Positions 1-7,099 of a stretch of DNA of 45,525 nt are shown here, piece by piece (positions within the stretch are counted from its first letter, which is position 1; each line of letters starts with the position of its first letter). This DNA is from Phycisphaerae bacterium. Its GTDB lineage: Bacteria; Planctomycetota; Phycisphaerae; Sedimentisphaerales; Anaerobacaceae. Made by a program: the position numbers and the translations under genes. The notes beneath the pieces were generated by a model, which saw only the letters and a list, made by a program, of their open reading frames with translations, searched no databases and had not been told where the DNA came from. The stretch covers positions 1 through 45,525 of the forward strand of contig JAUWBI010000018.1 of the NCBI GenBank assembly GCA_030601745.1, in the 5' to 3' direction.

Positions 1-633
1 ACTTGCCTGATAGTTTTCTCCGGCAAGATTGGTTCCCGTTTTTATGTTTCTGTTTCGTGAAAAGGATGGATAAACCAGCTGAAAATACGGCGAATCTTCC
101 AACCTGCATATCAATTCTGCCACATTGCTTGCATCTGCTGCCACACCGCTTATCACCACCTTAAATTTGACGTTACCGAGCGGCAGTGTTTGTTTACCGG
201 AAAAATTACTCCTGGCTGCTCTAATGGCCGAAGCTCTGTTTGCTCTTCTCCCCTGGCCGTCTGCAAACTTCTCAGCCTTGAATTCCACTTTGCTCAGTAC
301 TATTTTTTTATCAATCAAAAAGCTTATCTCAGCTAAGACGCTTACAACGTCAATTTTGGAGTCAATTTCTTCTATGAATTCTGTTTTTTTCTGTAACTGT
401 GTCACTTTGCTTTTAATCTTGCCAAATTCTTTCGATGTACTTTCTGTAGCTGATACTTTCGATTGGGCCTGGGTAAGACCTGTTGTAGCTTTTGAAATCG
501 AACGGCTGGCGGCGAGATTCCACACCATCATCACCACAAATATGCCTGCCAGGCCGACATATTGCGTGCGATAGCTAATCTGACGCCGTCTGCCGCTTTT
601 GTACCATTTTGGAAGAAAATCAATTTCTTTCAT
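1..633 (-). CDS. pilN: PilN-like pilus assembly protein (3' part cut by window edge)
   Basis: Inner-membrane assembly protein that in type IV pilus systems binds PilM through its short cytoplasmic N terminus. The frame is open from ATG 633 to base 1, giving 211 residues without a stop, so the C terminus lies outside the window. A basic N-terminal stretch (MKEIDFLPKWYKSGRRRQ) precedes one membrane span at about residues 23-43 (YVGLAGIFVVMMVWNLAAS). A Lys/Glu/Gln-rich segment that could be coiled coil follows, then a more globular region. The N-terminal phrase resembles the conserved INLLP-type PilM-binding motif of PilN. It starts 24 bases after the pilM stop, with no strong ribosome-binding site in front. 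Order and topology support PilN; GspL C-terminal-like proteins are the alternative. Confidence 0.75.
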   Translation of the reverse strand, partial: MKEIDFLPKWYKSGRRRQISYRTQYVGLAGIFVVMMVWNLAASRSISKATTGLTQAQSKVSATESTSKEFGKIKSKVTQLQKKTEFIEEIDSKIDVVSVLAEISFLIDKKIVLSKVEFKAEKFADGQGRRANRASAIRAARSNFSGKQTLPLGNVKFKVVISGVAADASNVAELICRLEDSPYFQLVYPSFSRNRNIKTGTNLAGENYQAS

Positions 634-657
634 AATTATCCGCGTTACCAGACAAAC

Positions 658-1812
658 TTAATTGCGTTTCGTGTCTCCGTTACAGCCCTTAAGGCTAAGG
701 CCCACAGCTACCGCCCACTCACAAAGCAAACCTCGTCTGTCACTGTCAAAATTTACGTTCATCATATCGAAGCCCTTCAACGGCTGAGCCACCTCAATCT
801 CAACCGCCAATTGTCGCCTCAAAACGTTAAGCAGGATACCTTCGTATGCCTCCCCGCCGGCAAAGACTGCTCGCTCCACCCGTTTACCCCTGAATGTCAC
901 CGTATAGTATCTGAAACACAGCGATATTTCTCTTGCCAGCTCTTCAGCAACTGCGCTGATTGCATCAACCATCACCTGCCGTGTCGATGCATCGAGGCGG
1001 CCCTCATTTGCAGTATTTTGCGCTGGGGTCCCTTGGAAATAGGGTCCCGCATCCGCTCTTTCCATTCGCAGCTTGCCTCGCAGGGTCTCAGCTTCATTGA
1101 TGCTGATACCTAATTTGGCTGCAATTTCCCGGTTGAATTTCTCTCCGCCAATTGGTATTTGCTTAACGAAACTGATTTCTCCTCCACGACCGAACACGAC
1201 GGTGGTAAACCGGCTTCCCACATCCACAAAAACCACCGTTTGCTCTCTATCTTCCTGACGCCGCAGCGACCTATCAAAGCTCCTGAACAATGCACATGGA
1301 ATCGCATCTATGCCAACCGGTCTAAGCCGGGCTTCCTCAAGCATCGCAATGTGGCTCTTTATTATTTCATCATCTGCTGCAAACAATATCAGCTCATTCT
1401 TAATTTCGTCACCCTGCCGAACATTGCCGGCAAGCACGTAGTTAATTGCGTCCTTATCCGGATCCAGTCCGAAACGCTGGGCAGCTTCTTTTTTCAAGGC
1501 CTGCTCGATTTTCTCGCTCTCCGCCTCCGCCAATCGCAGACTCGTTATTTTCAATCTGTCATTCGGCAGACACGAGACAACATTTCGTCCGCGAAAGCTG
1601 CCCTTCGCCAGCATCTGCTTTATCGCCGAAATGACAAAGCTTCTTCTTTCTTCCCCATCACCGTCTATACCGGGGTCAATGCGAACTTTATCTGCTGCAA
1701 GAACGCTTACCTGCCCCCCGTTTCTGACCAGTTGAATCATCTTGACAGAATTATGACCTATGTCCAATCCTATCGGCAGCAGAGTTCGAGTTTTCAATTT
1801 CCAGCTTATCAT
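658..1812 (-). CDS. pilM: Type IV pilus assembly ATPase-fold protein PilM
   Basis: Cytoplasmic actin-like protein of 384 residues that docks on PilN at the inner membrane. Visible motifs are the phosphate-1 loop GLDIGHNSVKMIQL (about residues 15-28), the phosphate-2 segment VVFVDVGSRFTTVVF near residue 195, and the adenosine loop AVFAGGEAYEGI near residue 317. These are in actin-fold order, and the length is normal for PilM (about 350-390). ATG 1812 is preceded by a GGGA-type ribosome-binding site, and the stop of the GspH/FimT-like gene lies only 14 bases upstream. PilN follows 24 bases downstream, so the pair is co-transcribed. The pseudopilin neighbours fit a pilus or T2SS-like role. The family call is firm; which machine it serves is inference. 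Confidence 0.9.
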   Translation of the reverse strand: MISWKLKTRTLLPIGLDIGHNSVKMIQLVRNGGQVSVLAADKVRIDPGIDGDGEERRSFVISAIKQMLAKGSFRGRNVVSCLPNDRLKITSLRLAEAESEKIEQALKKEAAQRFGLDPDKDAINYVLAGNVRQGDEIKNELILFAADDEIIKSHIAMLEEARLRPVGIDAIPCALFRSFDRSLRRQEDREQTVVFVDVGSRFTTVVFGRGGEISFVKQIPIGGEKFNREIAAKLGISINEAETLRGKLRMERADAGPYFQGTPAQNTANEGRLDASTRQVMVDAISAVAEELAREISLCFRYYTVTFRGKRVERAVFAGGEAYEGILLNVLRRQLAVEIEVAQPLKGFDMMNVNFDSDRRGLLCEWAVAVGLSLKGCNGDTKRN

Positions 1813-1826
1813 TTACGTTTTTCCCG

Positions 1827-2399
1827 TCAGTCCTCAATCGATATGAACCCCGTAACCGGCTCGACGGTAATCATCGTGGTCGTCCCACCTGCCTGCAGGC
1901 TGATAACGCCGCTGTTCAACGGAGTGTTACTACCGTTATAGGGACTTCCGAGATAATCAAATTTAACCTCACTGGTCGTATCAAAATCCGTATCAACAAT
2001 ATCAACCTTGCTCAATCGGCTGTCGCCGCTGAAATTCACAATGTATTTGAATCCTTTCTTAACCGGGTGATCTATCACTCCGTTTGTATCCTCAATCTGA
2101 TAACTCTCGGTTGACTTATCAAAAACCACGGCGTACATCTTCTGTCTGCTGATTGCCATACTTTTGGCGTATTCCAGGTCCGCCGCAATCATATTTGCCG
2201 CAGACCGAATCTGCATACTGGCTGCCGAAGTCATCAGCGGTATCGCCACCATTGCTGCTATCGCGATTATCACGACCACAATTATAATCTCTATCATAGT
2301 AAAACTACGAATGCAGCTTTTAGTGGGCAGACAACAAACTTCTAACTCTGAACTATGAGTTAACATTCTTATCGACCTTGTCTCTCTATCCTGGCGCAT
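1827..2399 (-). CDS. GspH/FimT-like prepilin
   Basis: Minor pseudopilin of the GspH/FimT type, about 190 residues from ATG 2399. The prepilin cleavage region is CIRS/FTMIEIIIVVV, with the essential Glu at +5 of the mature protein and a hydrophobic helix of about 20 residues. The residue before the cleavage point is Ser rather than the usual Gly. The beta-rich remainder contains an AKSMAISRQKMYAVVF stretch typical of GspH-type globular domains. ATG 2399 overlaps the stop of a possible upstream small frame as TAATG, while ATG 2366 would give a more usual leader of about 21 residues; an even earlier TTG is unlikely. It sits directly before pilM and completes the G-I-J-K-H-like set of this locus. 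Confidence 0.75.
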   Translation of the reverse strand: MRQDRETRSIRMLTHSSELEVCCLPTKSCIRSFTMIEIIIVVVIIAIAAMVAIPLMTSAASMQIRSAANMIAADLEYAKSMAISRQKMYAVVFDKSTESYQIEDTNGVIDHPVKKGFKYIVNFSGDSRLSKVDIVDTDFDTTSEVKFDYLGSPYNGSNTPLNSGVISLQAGGTTTMITVEPVTGFISIED

Positions 2400-2584
2400 T
2401 ATGAGCCGCAACCTCTGTTCTTTACTTCGTCCCCTTCCGTGTTCATCTTTACCGGCCGGTCGGCTAATGCAGACAAGCCATTGTGCCCTCTAACATTTAA
2501 GACCTGTCCAGCCAGGCACATACCGTCCGGTTTTCTCATCCGCCCTGACTTTTCCACACGCACCAAAACTGATATAAGTGTCAT
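2399..2584 (-). CDS. Possible small protein, 61 residues, unknown
   Basis: A short frame with an ATG at 2584, a purine-rich ribosome-binding-like sequence (GAAGGG) about 8 bases upstream, and a stop that overlaps the ATG of the following prepilin gene as TAATG. That junction is the main reason to list it, because such overlaps usually reflect translational coupling. The predicted product is polar with no membrane segment, no prepilin leader and no motif I recognise. It fills part of an otherwise empty 437-base gap (2400-2836), which also has an 18-base palindrome at 2651-2668. It may be a leader peptide, a gene remnant or chance. Confidence 0.25.
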   Translation of the reverse strand: MTLISVLVRVEKSGRMRKPDGMCLAGQVLNVRGHNGLSALADRPVKMNTEGDEVKNRGCGS

Positions 2585-2650
2585 TCCTATACCCTTCTAC
2601 AGTTAAGGCCAACAAAACTGGTACAACCGTCAAAATAATACGACCGGAAC

Positions 2651-2668
2651 CATCGAACTATTTCGATG
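2651..2668. repeat. Short palindrome in the 2400-2836 gap
   Basis: Seven-base arms CATCGAA and TTCGATG separated by CTAT form a small perfect hairpin on either strand. No T-run follows on the minus strand, so it is not an obvious terminator for the upstream PilX-like gene. Apart from this and the doubtful 61-residue frame, nothing else is recognisable in the gap. Confidence 0.4.
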
Positions 2669-2836
2669 TTTCGCGGGGGCCGGGATATGTAATTGGTGTC
2701 ATCAATCTACTTCGGATTTTTCTTTTCATCACCTATAAAGGCCGATAAACGTCCTCTCTTTCAGCCGTCCTATAACCCACTTTTTGGGCTTTTATTCTCA
2801 ATTATCTGTATCAATCCGGGCCTTCTTTTTCCCTTT

Positions 2837-4000
2837 TTAATTCCTTCTGATACTTCTGAAAAATGCTCCTGCAGCTGGGCTCCACCTTTGTGCTATGCCA
2901 GGCTCAGGCCAGATCTGAATCGATGCTATCGAAGGGGCCGCTGTGATATTAATAGAATTCAAGCTTGAACTTAATCCACCGATATTACCATTGGCGATAA
3001 ACAAACCGCCAATAACGTCAATACCTACGTTCTGGCTCCCCCCGCTGATCACTATTCCTCCGGCAATTTGAGCAAGCCCCTTAATTTCCAACGTCCCTCC
3101 ATCTGCCATTATTACTTTACCGGAAACCAAAAGAGCTGGAAAATTTTTCACGGCGATAATTACATTATTTGTTCCACTTATGGTCAGGTCGCCATCAACC
3201 ACGAGGGTTCCGTTAATGGTGGCATTGCCGCCCAGATTTACAAGGTTATTAGGGTCATTACAGTAATGAATTCCCGCTGGATTGCCTTCACTCGGCACGA
3301 AGGAGCTATTTGAAATGTCGGGACCGATTACCTCAACTGAATAACTTGCAGAATCAATATAATAATTAGAACTAAAATCGTTAATATCAAGCCCGGGCCA
3401 ACTCACAGGTGTTCCATCAAATGTTTGATTTATGTGGCCTTCAATGTTCGCTCCGCTTATAGTCCCGCTTGCAAAGACATCACCGTTGATATATCCATTG
3501 TTTGACAGAGCACCGTCACAATAGACATCGCCGTTGATTGTAATTCGCTGCAGGATTGTAGTACTTGTCCCCGCCCAGTATGCAATGCACGGGTCAAGCC
3601 GAAGCTCCGCCTCCAAACCGCTGCGGCCGATTTTTTCTCCGTTCTTTTCTCTATACGCATCGCAGGTTATCTGGTAATTACACTCACCAATCTTAACCAC
3701 ATTGACATCATAGTAATCACCGCTGCCCGCCACCAACTGCTGCCTCACATCCCCGGCCCAATATTCTGAATCAATATCCTGCGGATTGAGTATCAATCCC
3801 TTTGCGTGCTCCAGCCCCGATTCAGCGAAATAATCCATTTGCGTTCGCAGTATCATATTCCCGCCGCAGGCTAATTCGACGTCACTTCGTGACAAAAAGC
3901 CAAGCGACAGAATCGTTATTGCCATAACAACAAACAGGACAACAAGCAGTGCCGCCCCCTGGCTGCGCGAACGACAAGTTTTCTTCGCATTTGGGTACAT
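2837..4000 (-). CDS. PilX/GspK-like minor pilin with long C-terminal domain
   Basis: About 387 residues from ATG 4000. The N terminus is CRSRSQG/AALLVVLFVVMAITILSL, a prepilin-type cleavage site followed by a hydrophobic helix without the +5 Glu, as is usual for PilX and GspK. A PilX N-terminal pattern follows (MDYFAESGLEHAKGLIL). The long C-terminal part has repeated short Gly/Asn-rich strands (TINGDVYCDGALSNNGYING), which suggests a polymer-forming beta-solenoid-like region. The frame stays open upstream to ATG 4114, but those 38 codons are made of AT-rich micro-repeats and a copy of a dispersed repeat, so the later start is preferred. It lies between the J-like and H-like prepilins, the position expected for the tip protein of a minor pilin complex. 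Confidence 0.7.
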   Translation of the reverse strand: MYPNAKKTCRSRSQGAALLVVLFVVMAITILSLGFLSRSDVELACGGNMILRTQMDYFAESGLEHAKGLILNPQDIDSEYWAGDVRQQLVAGSGDYYDVNVVKIGECNYQITCDAYREKNGEKIGRSGLEAELRLDPCIAYWAGTSTTILQRITINGDVYCDGALSNNGYINGDVFASGTISGANIEGHINQTFDGTPVSWPGLDINDFSSNYYIDSASYSVEVIGPDISNSSFVPSEGNPAGIHYCNDPNNLVNLGGNATINGTLVVDGDLTISGTNNVIIAVKNFPALLVSGKVIMADGGTLEIKGLAQIAGGIVISGGSQNVGIDVIGGLFIANGNIGGLSSSLNSINITAAPSIASIQIWPEPGIAQRWSPAAGAFFRSIRRN

Positions 4001-4006
4001 ACGTAT

Positions 4007-4055
4007 GTCATTCTTAGCGTAGAGACCTTTTAGCCCTGAACGGAGCCGCAGGGGA
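4007..4055. repeat. Degenerate copy of the GTCATTCTGAGCG-type dispersed repeat
   Basis: Starts GTCATTCTTAGCGTAGAGAC and continues into CCCTGAACGGAGCCGCAGGG. It resembles the arms seen at 17589-17654 and 44876-44948. It lies just upstream of the preferred PilX-like start and explains why the frame appears open further upstream. Confidence 0.4.
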
Positions 4056-4116
4056 GGAATCTCAAAATTTCTCAATTTTGACCTTTTAATTTTTAATTTT
4101 CTTCTATTGCTCATAT

Positions 4117-4683
4117 CTAATCGTCATCGCCACTTACAATATTGCCGTCGCCGTCGAGCAGATTTCCCGCCCAGCCCCGAAGTGCAGCGCTTATCTGATA
4201 CTGGCGAACAACATCATTTTCAACAAGCTCAAACGAAATACTTACAAATTTTCTTTTCGTCGGCGGCAACAATGGTTCATCAAATTGAAACTGCACATTG
4301 CCACACCGAGGAATCAGTACCACCGGTTCAGGGTCACTGTTAAACTCACAAAGCTGCATATCACCACCCGCCAATATCACTTTTGTAATGGCCACCAGTT
4401 CCCCAATAGGATCAAGTTCCCCGTTCCCGTCCCGGTCCAGCCAAAGCACTATTTCACTCTCCGAAGCTGCATATACAAGTTTACTGTATCTTATCAGCTC
4501 CGAAATCCTGAGCGTGGCGTAGCGCACTTGCGCCTGTTTCACAGCCGTGTCATCACTGCTGTCATTTGCCGTCCCCAGAGCGTAAGCTAACGTAGCCACC
4601 GCTGCCAATATTATGCCTGTAACAACCAGGGCAATCAGCAGCTCAACCAGCGTAAAACCCTTCTCGTATCTCGTATTTCGCAT
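4117..4683 (-). CDS. PilW/GspJ-like prepilin
   Basis: Minor pseudopilin of about 188 residues. The leader ends YEKG/FTLVELLIALVVTG, a canonical prepilin peptidase site with Gly at -1, Phe at +1 and Glu at +5. The globular part contains an ISELIRYSKLVYAASE segment and Asp-rich loops (DRDGNGELD), compatible with a GspJ/PilW-type protein. ATG 4683 gives an 8-residue leader. The longer frame starts at a TTG (4707) that overlaps the upstream stop as TTGA. The leader DNA is a tandem micro-repeat that contains the start codon itself, and no good ribosome-binding site is visible. It follows the I-like gene and precedes the PilX-like gene. Confidence 0.75.
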   Translation of the reverse strand: MRNTRYEKGFTLVELLIALVVTGIILAAVATLAYALGTANDSSDDTAVKQAQVRYATLRISELIRYSKLVYAASESEIVLWLDRDGNGELDPIGELVAITKVILAGGDMQLCEFNSDPEPVVLIPRCGNVQFQFDEPLLPPTKRKFVSISFELVENDVVRQYQISAALRGWAGNLLDGDGNIVSGDDD

Positions 4684-4703
4684 CTCGTATTTCGCTCTAA
4701 TAA

Positions 4704-5210
4704 TCAATCGCTTATAAGCCGATTTATAATCGCAATCTGTTTACCGCTGTAATATACTCGCACCGTAGTGCGAATGAATTTTAGCTCTCCTGCCTCGCTT
4801 TCCTGCGGCGCACGAACATATTCACAGCCCACATCTCTACTGAAGTTGTCGTAATTTGAATCCGTAAATGCTGTTCCGCTCACATCTTTTACTTGACCTT
4901 GCGGCTCGGTATATCCATCAAAATCATCAATATTGTCAAAATCTGCGAGCGTTATCTCCCCTGCATCCGGCCCCGGACTATAGTCATAAGAGCTGCCATC
5001 AGGGTCATGGAAGGGTTTGAGTATAATCTCCTCCATCAAATCGCCTGCTAACTTGGCGCCTAAAGTCCTGCGCATACCTTCGGCCCGAACCGCCGCACCG
5101 CTCGTAAACGGCAGCAGCACCCCGGCCGCAGCGATACCCAGCACGACGGTCGCCATCATCGCTTCAGCTAAGGAAAACCCCTTATGTTTAGTTCGTAGTT
5201 CGTAGTTCAT
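4704..5210 (-). CDS. PilV/GspI-like prepilin
   Basis: Minor pseudopilin of about 168 residues. The leader MNYELRTKHKG is followed by FSLAEAMMATVVLGIAAAGV, a standard prepilin site with Gly at -1 and Glu at +5. The LAEAMMA pattern and a short hydrophobic helix leading into an Arg/Gly segment are typical of the PilV/GspI class. ATG 5210 is preferred; the frame extends to a TTG at 5231. The leader is encoded by repeated CTACGAA units. The stop overlaps the possible TTG start of the J-like gene. A terminator-like hairpin of the preceding G-like gene lies just upstream (5235-5282), so expression may need read-through or a separate promoter. Confidence 0.75.
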   Translation of the reverse strand: MNYELRTKHKGFSLAEAMMATVVLGIAAAGVLLPFTSGAAVRAEGMRRTLGAKLAGDLMEEIILKPFHDPDGSSYDYSPGPDAGEITLADFDNIDDFDGYTEPQGQVKDVSGTAFTDSNYDNFSRDVGCEYVRAPQESEAGELKFIRTTVRVYYSGKQIAIINRLISD

Positions 5211-5234
5211 AGTGAAATAATCATTAATCAATTA

Positions 5235-5282
5235 AAGCAAAACGGCTGACCCGCGTCGGCAATTGCCTCAGCACGGTCAGCC
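5235..5282 (-). terminator. Hairpin terminator after second G-like pilin gene
   Basis: On the minus strand GGCTGACC (5275-5282) pairs with GGTCAGCC (5244-5251), with a smaller GGCAATTGCC palindrome in the loop, followed by a T-rich tract (GTTTTGCTTTAAT). The outer arms match those of the terminator at 5796-5840, so the two hairpins look like copies of one another. Confidence 0.55.
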
Positions 5283-5363
5283 AATTTATTAATCCTGCGG
5301 CTTCCACACCGTTACCAGTGGCCTGCCGTTCTTCGGTTGATTACACAACCGCTCATTGACTTT

Positions 5364-5774
5364 TCACAGAGCCGCATAGCCGGCATCATTATCGGCTTGA
5401 AACAAACCGCTTTCGGTATCAAGCCTCCAGCCGGCTTTGTTGGCACCCGCCGGTTCGCCGTCAAAGCGAACCGTGTTAAGGTCATTAAAAGGATTCGTAG
5501 GAATCTTCTTAATATACGGACCATACTGTCCCGCCTTTTTTGTCATAGCGGCTTCGAAACTCTTGAATGAGTCCGCAGGAGGAAGAGAATCTCCGTGCTG
5601 AACACGGTACAAATCAAGCTGAGCACGCATTACTTCAAGCCCGTCAATCAGCTTTGAAACCTTTTCTTCGGTGCTCGCCTCACTGAACTGCGGAACAATT
5701 GTCCTCGAAATTATGCCCAATATAACCGCCATAACCAGGACCTCAACATACGAAAACCGAACCTTATCGTCCAT
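5364..5774 (-). CDS. Diverged GspG-like pseudopilin, unusual leader
   Basis: A 136-residue paralogue of the neighbouring GspG-like protein. Matching features are the short leader, the IVPQF turn after the hydrophobic helix, the ALDLYRVQHGD-like helix, and the block GPYIKKIPTNPFNDL, which mirrors GPYMRKIPANPFSTL in the other gene. The leader is MDDKVR/FSYVEVLVMAVILG: the Glu is kept but the residue before the cleavage point is Arg instead of Gly, which most prepilin peptidases cleave poorly. A strong ribosome-binding site (AGGGGGGGAG) precedes ATG 5774. Both G-like genes end at related hairpins, which points to duplication of a gene-plus-terminator unit. It may be a minor subunit, an uncleaved anchor or a decaying copy. 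Confidence 0.75.
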   Translation of the reverse strand: MDDKVRFSYVEVLVMAVILGIISRTIVPQFSEASTEEKVSKLIDGLEVMRAQLDLYRVQHGDSLPPADSFKSFEAAMTKKAGQYGPYIKKIPTNPFNDLNTVRFDGEPAGANKAGWRLDTESGLFQADNDAGYAAL

Positions 5775-5795
5775 AGGACTCCCCCCCTAAGCTTC

Positions 5796-5840
5796 AAAAA
5801 GGCTGACCAGCTTTCAGCTATCGCTTAAATCTGGTCAGCC
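5796..5840 (-). terminator. Rho-independent terminator after major pseudopilin
   Basis: Minus-strand stem GGCTGACCAG (5831-5840) pairs perfectly with CTGGTCAGCC (5801-5810) across a 20-base loop and runs straight into TTTTT (5796-5800). Its place after the best G-like gene would give high major-subunit mRNA with partial read-through to the minor-pilin genes. Confidence 0.8.
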
Positions 5841-5925
5841 CATTTATTCATCTCCCGACTCTCACAAAGTGACGCTGGCAGCTTGCCGTGTAAATATCCA
5901 CGGCAGTGTCAGCCCCAGTAAGTTT

Positions 5926-6411
5926 TTAAAGATCCGCGTGGTCAGGCCCGGGAACACCATCCTGGTCCCAACTGTCATCGGCTGAGAATTCACCTGTGGT
6001 CGAATCCCACTCCCAATGACCACCGTCATTACCAATGACCCCAGTCTCATCAACGGTGCCGTTACCCGCTGCGTCTAAATCAAGGGTACTAAAAGGATTT
6101 GCGGGAATCTTCCGCATGTATGGACCATAATCAGTTCCAAGAGGATCACCATACTGGTCGGTTGTCCCCGTCATACACTCGATAAAAGTAGCGCCACCAG
6201 TAAGCAGTGTAGAACCGGGCAGTATGTCATTGTGGTGAATCTTGAAAAGCTGAACCTGGGAACGCACCGCCTGGAGGTCACTGACCAGAGCTGAAAACTT
6301 TGCTTCAGAACTGGCGCTGGTAAACTGAGGAATCACGATGGCAGCAAGAATACCAAGGATGACCACCACAATCAGAATTTCCACCAATGTAAAACCTTTT
6401 TTAGCTTTCAT
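5926..6411 (-). CDS. GspG/PilA-like major pseudopilin
   Basis: A 161-residue protein with a textbook prepilin N terminus: MKAKKG/FTLVEILIVVVILGILAAIV, with Gly at -1, Glu at +5 and an IPQF break after the helix. The middle holds SALVSDLQAVRSQVQLFKIHHND and the C-terminal half has the block GPYMRKIPANPFSTL, found in GspG-type subunits. The end is acidic (DDSWDQDGVPGPDHADL) and could bind calcium, as known for GspG, though that is inference. It is followed by a strong terminator, as expected for an abundant subunit. GspG-like is preferred to PilA because the companions are I, J, K and H types, but PilM/PilN nearby keep a type IV pilus possible. Confidence 0.85.
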   Translation of the reverse strand: MKAKKGFTLVEILIVVVILGILAAIVIPQFTSASSEAKFSALVSDLQAVRSQVQLFKIHHNDILPGSTLLTGGATFIECMTGTTDQYGDPLGTDYGPYMRKIPANPFSTLDLDAAGNGTVDETGVIGNDGGHWEWDSTTGEFSADDSWDQDGVPGPDHADL

Positions 6412-6468
6412 TTTTTTACCCTCTTTTCTTTGTAAAAGTTACGTTTTTTTTTCTCTTTTTCATCTAAT

Positions 6469-6558
6469 CTAAATTGTAAACACAGCCGCAAGAAAACCAA
6501 GTACACCCATCACAATCAAAATCTCAATCATTGAAAAACCACTTCTTTTCGTTCTCAT
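6469..6558 (-). CDS. 29-residue mini-prepilin (leader plus helix only)
   Basis: A very short frame, MRTKRSG/FSMIEILIVMGV..., carrying a complete prepilin peptidase site with Gly at -1, Phe at +1 and Glu at +5. The hydrophobic helix follows and then a TAG after residue 29. A second in-frame stop comes two codons later, so no globular domain can be read. An excellent ribosome-binding site (GGGGGAGA) sits 4-5 bases before ATG 6558, and it is the first gene of the pilin operon, 57 bases before the major pseudopilin. It is either the 5' remnant of a broken pilin gene, a functional mini-pilin, or a translated leader that couples to the major pilin. The strong start signal argues that it is translated. 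Confidence 0.55.
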   Translation of the reverse strand: MRTKRSGFSMIEILIVMGVLGFLAAVFTI

Positions 6559-6607
6559 CTTTCTCCCCCTCTTCCTAAGGGAAATTGCACACATCTGACG
6601 CAAAAGT

Positions 6608-6636
6608 GTTACAGTTCAATCTATCGACTTTATCAA
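6608..6636 (-). promoter_or_regulatory. Possible sigma-70-type promoter of the pilin operon
   Basis: On the minus strand TTGATA (6631-6636) and TGTAAC (6608-6613) are separated by 17 bases, matching -35 and -10 boxes at 5/6 and 4/6 positions. Transcription would start about 40 bases before the mini-prepilin ATG. No convincing sigma-54 element was seen in the 6559-6900 spacer, which otherwise holds nothing recognisable. Confidence 0.35.
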
Positions 6637-6906
6637 AACAGGACTTAACTGTACCTTTACTTTTCTGTGAGCTGTAAATCCCCTCTACAAAGAACCTTAA
6701 GGAATACCCTTGAAAAATACTTCGATAATTTCACCCGGACGTTCGACCGGCAATAAAACGCCAAACTACACGTCCGAAAACACTTCAGGTTGCCTTTTTA
6801 ACGGCCCTATAAGTGTCCAAGCAAAATATAAAAAATAAACGCTGCACTGCCAAATTTTCAGACGTGAGAATATAGAATGTAGCTGGATTTTCGGATTGTA
6901 GCCCCC

Positions 6907-7071
6907 GTCATTGCGAGGAACTAAACAACAAAGGAATCTCCCCCTACTGCTCTGTCGCAGCTCAATTGATGGTTGTCATTGCGAGCGAAGCGAAGCAATC
7001 TCAAACTCGACGATGGCTTTTGCTGACTATCACGCAAGAGATTGCCACGGCCCTTCGGGCCTCGCAATGAC
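6907..7071. repeat. GTCATTGCGAG palindromic repeat element
   Basis: Arm GTCATTGCGAGCGAAGCGAA (from 6975, ending in CAATCTC) is inverted at 7038-7071, where GAGATTGCCACGG leads to CTCGCAATGAC; a partial extra arm starts at 6907. The two full arms differ only in their centre. It lies just past the 3' end of tsaE and could act as a transcript end. The same sequence class is known as a dispersed repeat in many bacteria. Confidence 0.75.
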
Positions 7072-7099
7072 ATTTTGCAAAGTTTTCTACAGAGCATAG

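Noticed and set aside
658-1113. Plus-strand frames opposite pilM (562-1113 and 1159-1941)
   Set aside because: They are antisense to a clear PilM and have no domain or start signal.
6907-7071. CRISPR-like or IS-like repeat
   Set aside because: There are no regularly spaced direct repeats and no transposase; the pattern is inverted arms of a dispersed palindromic element.
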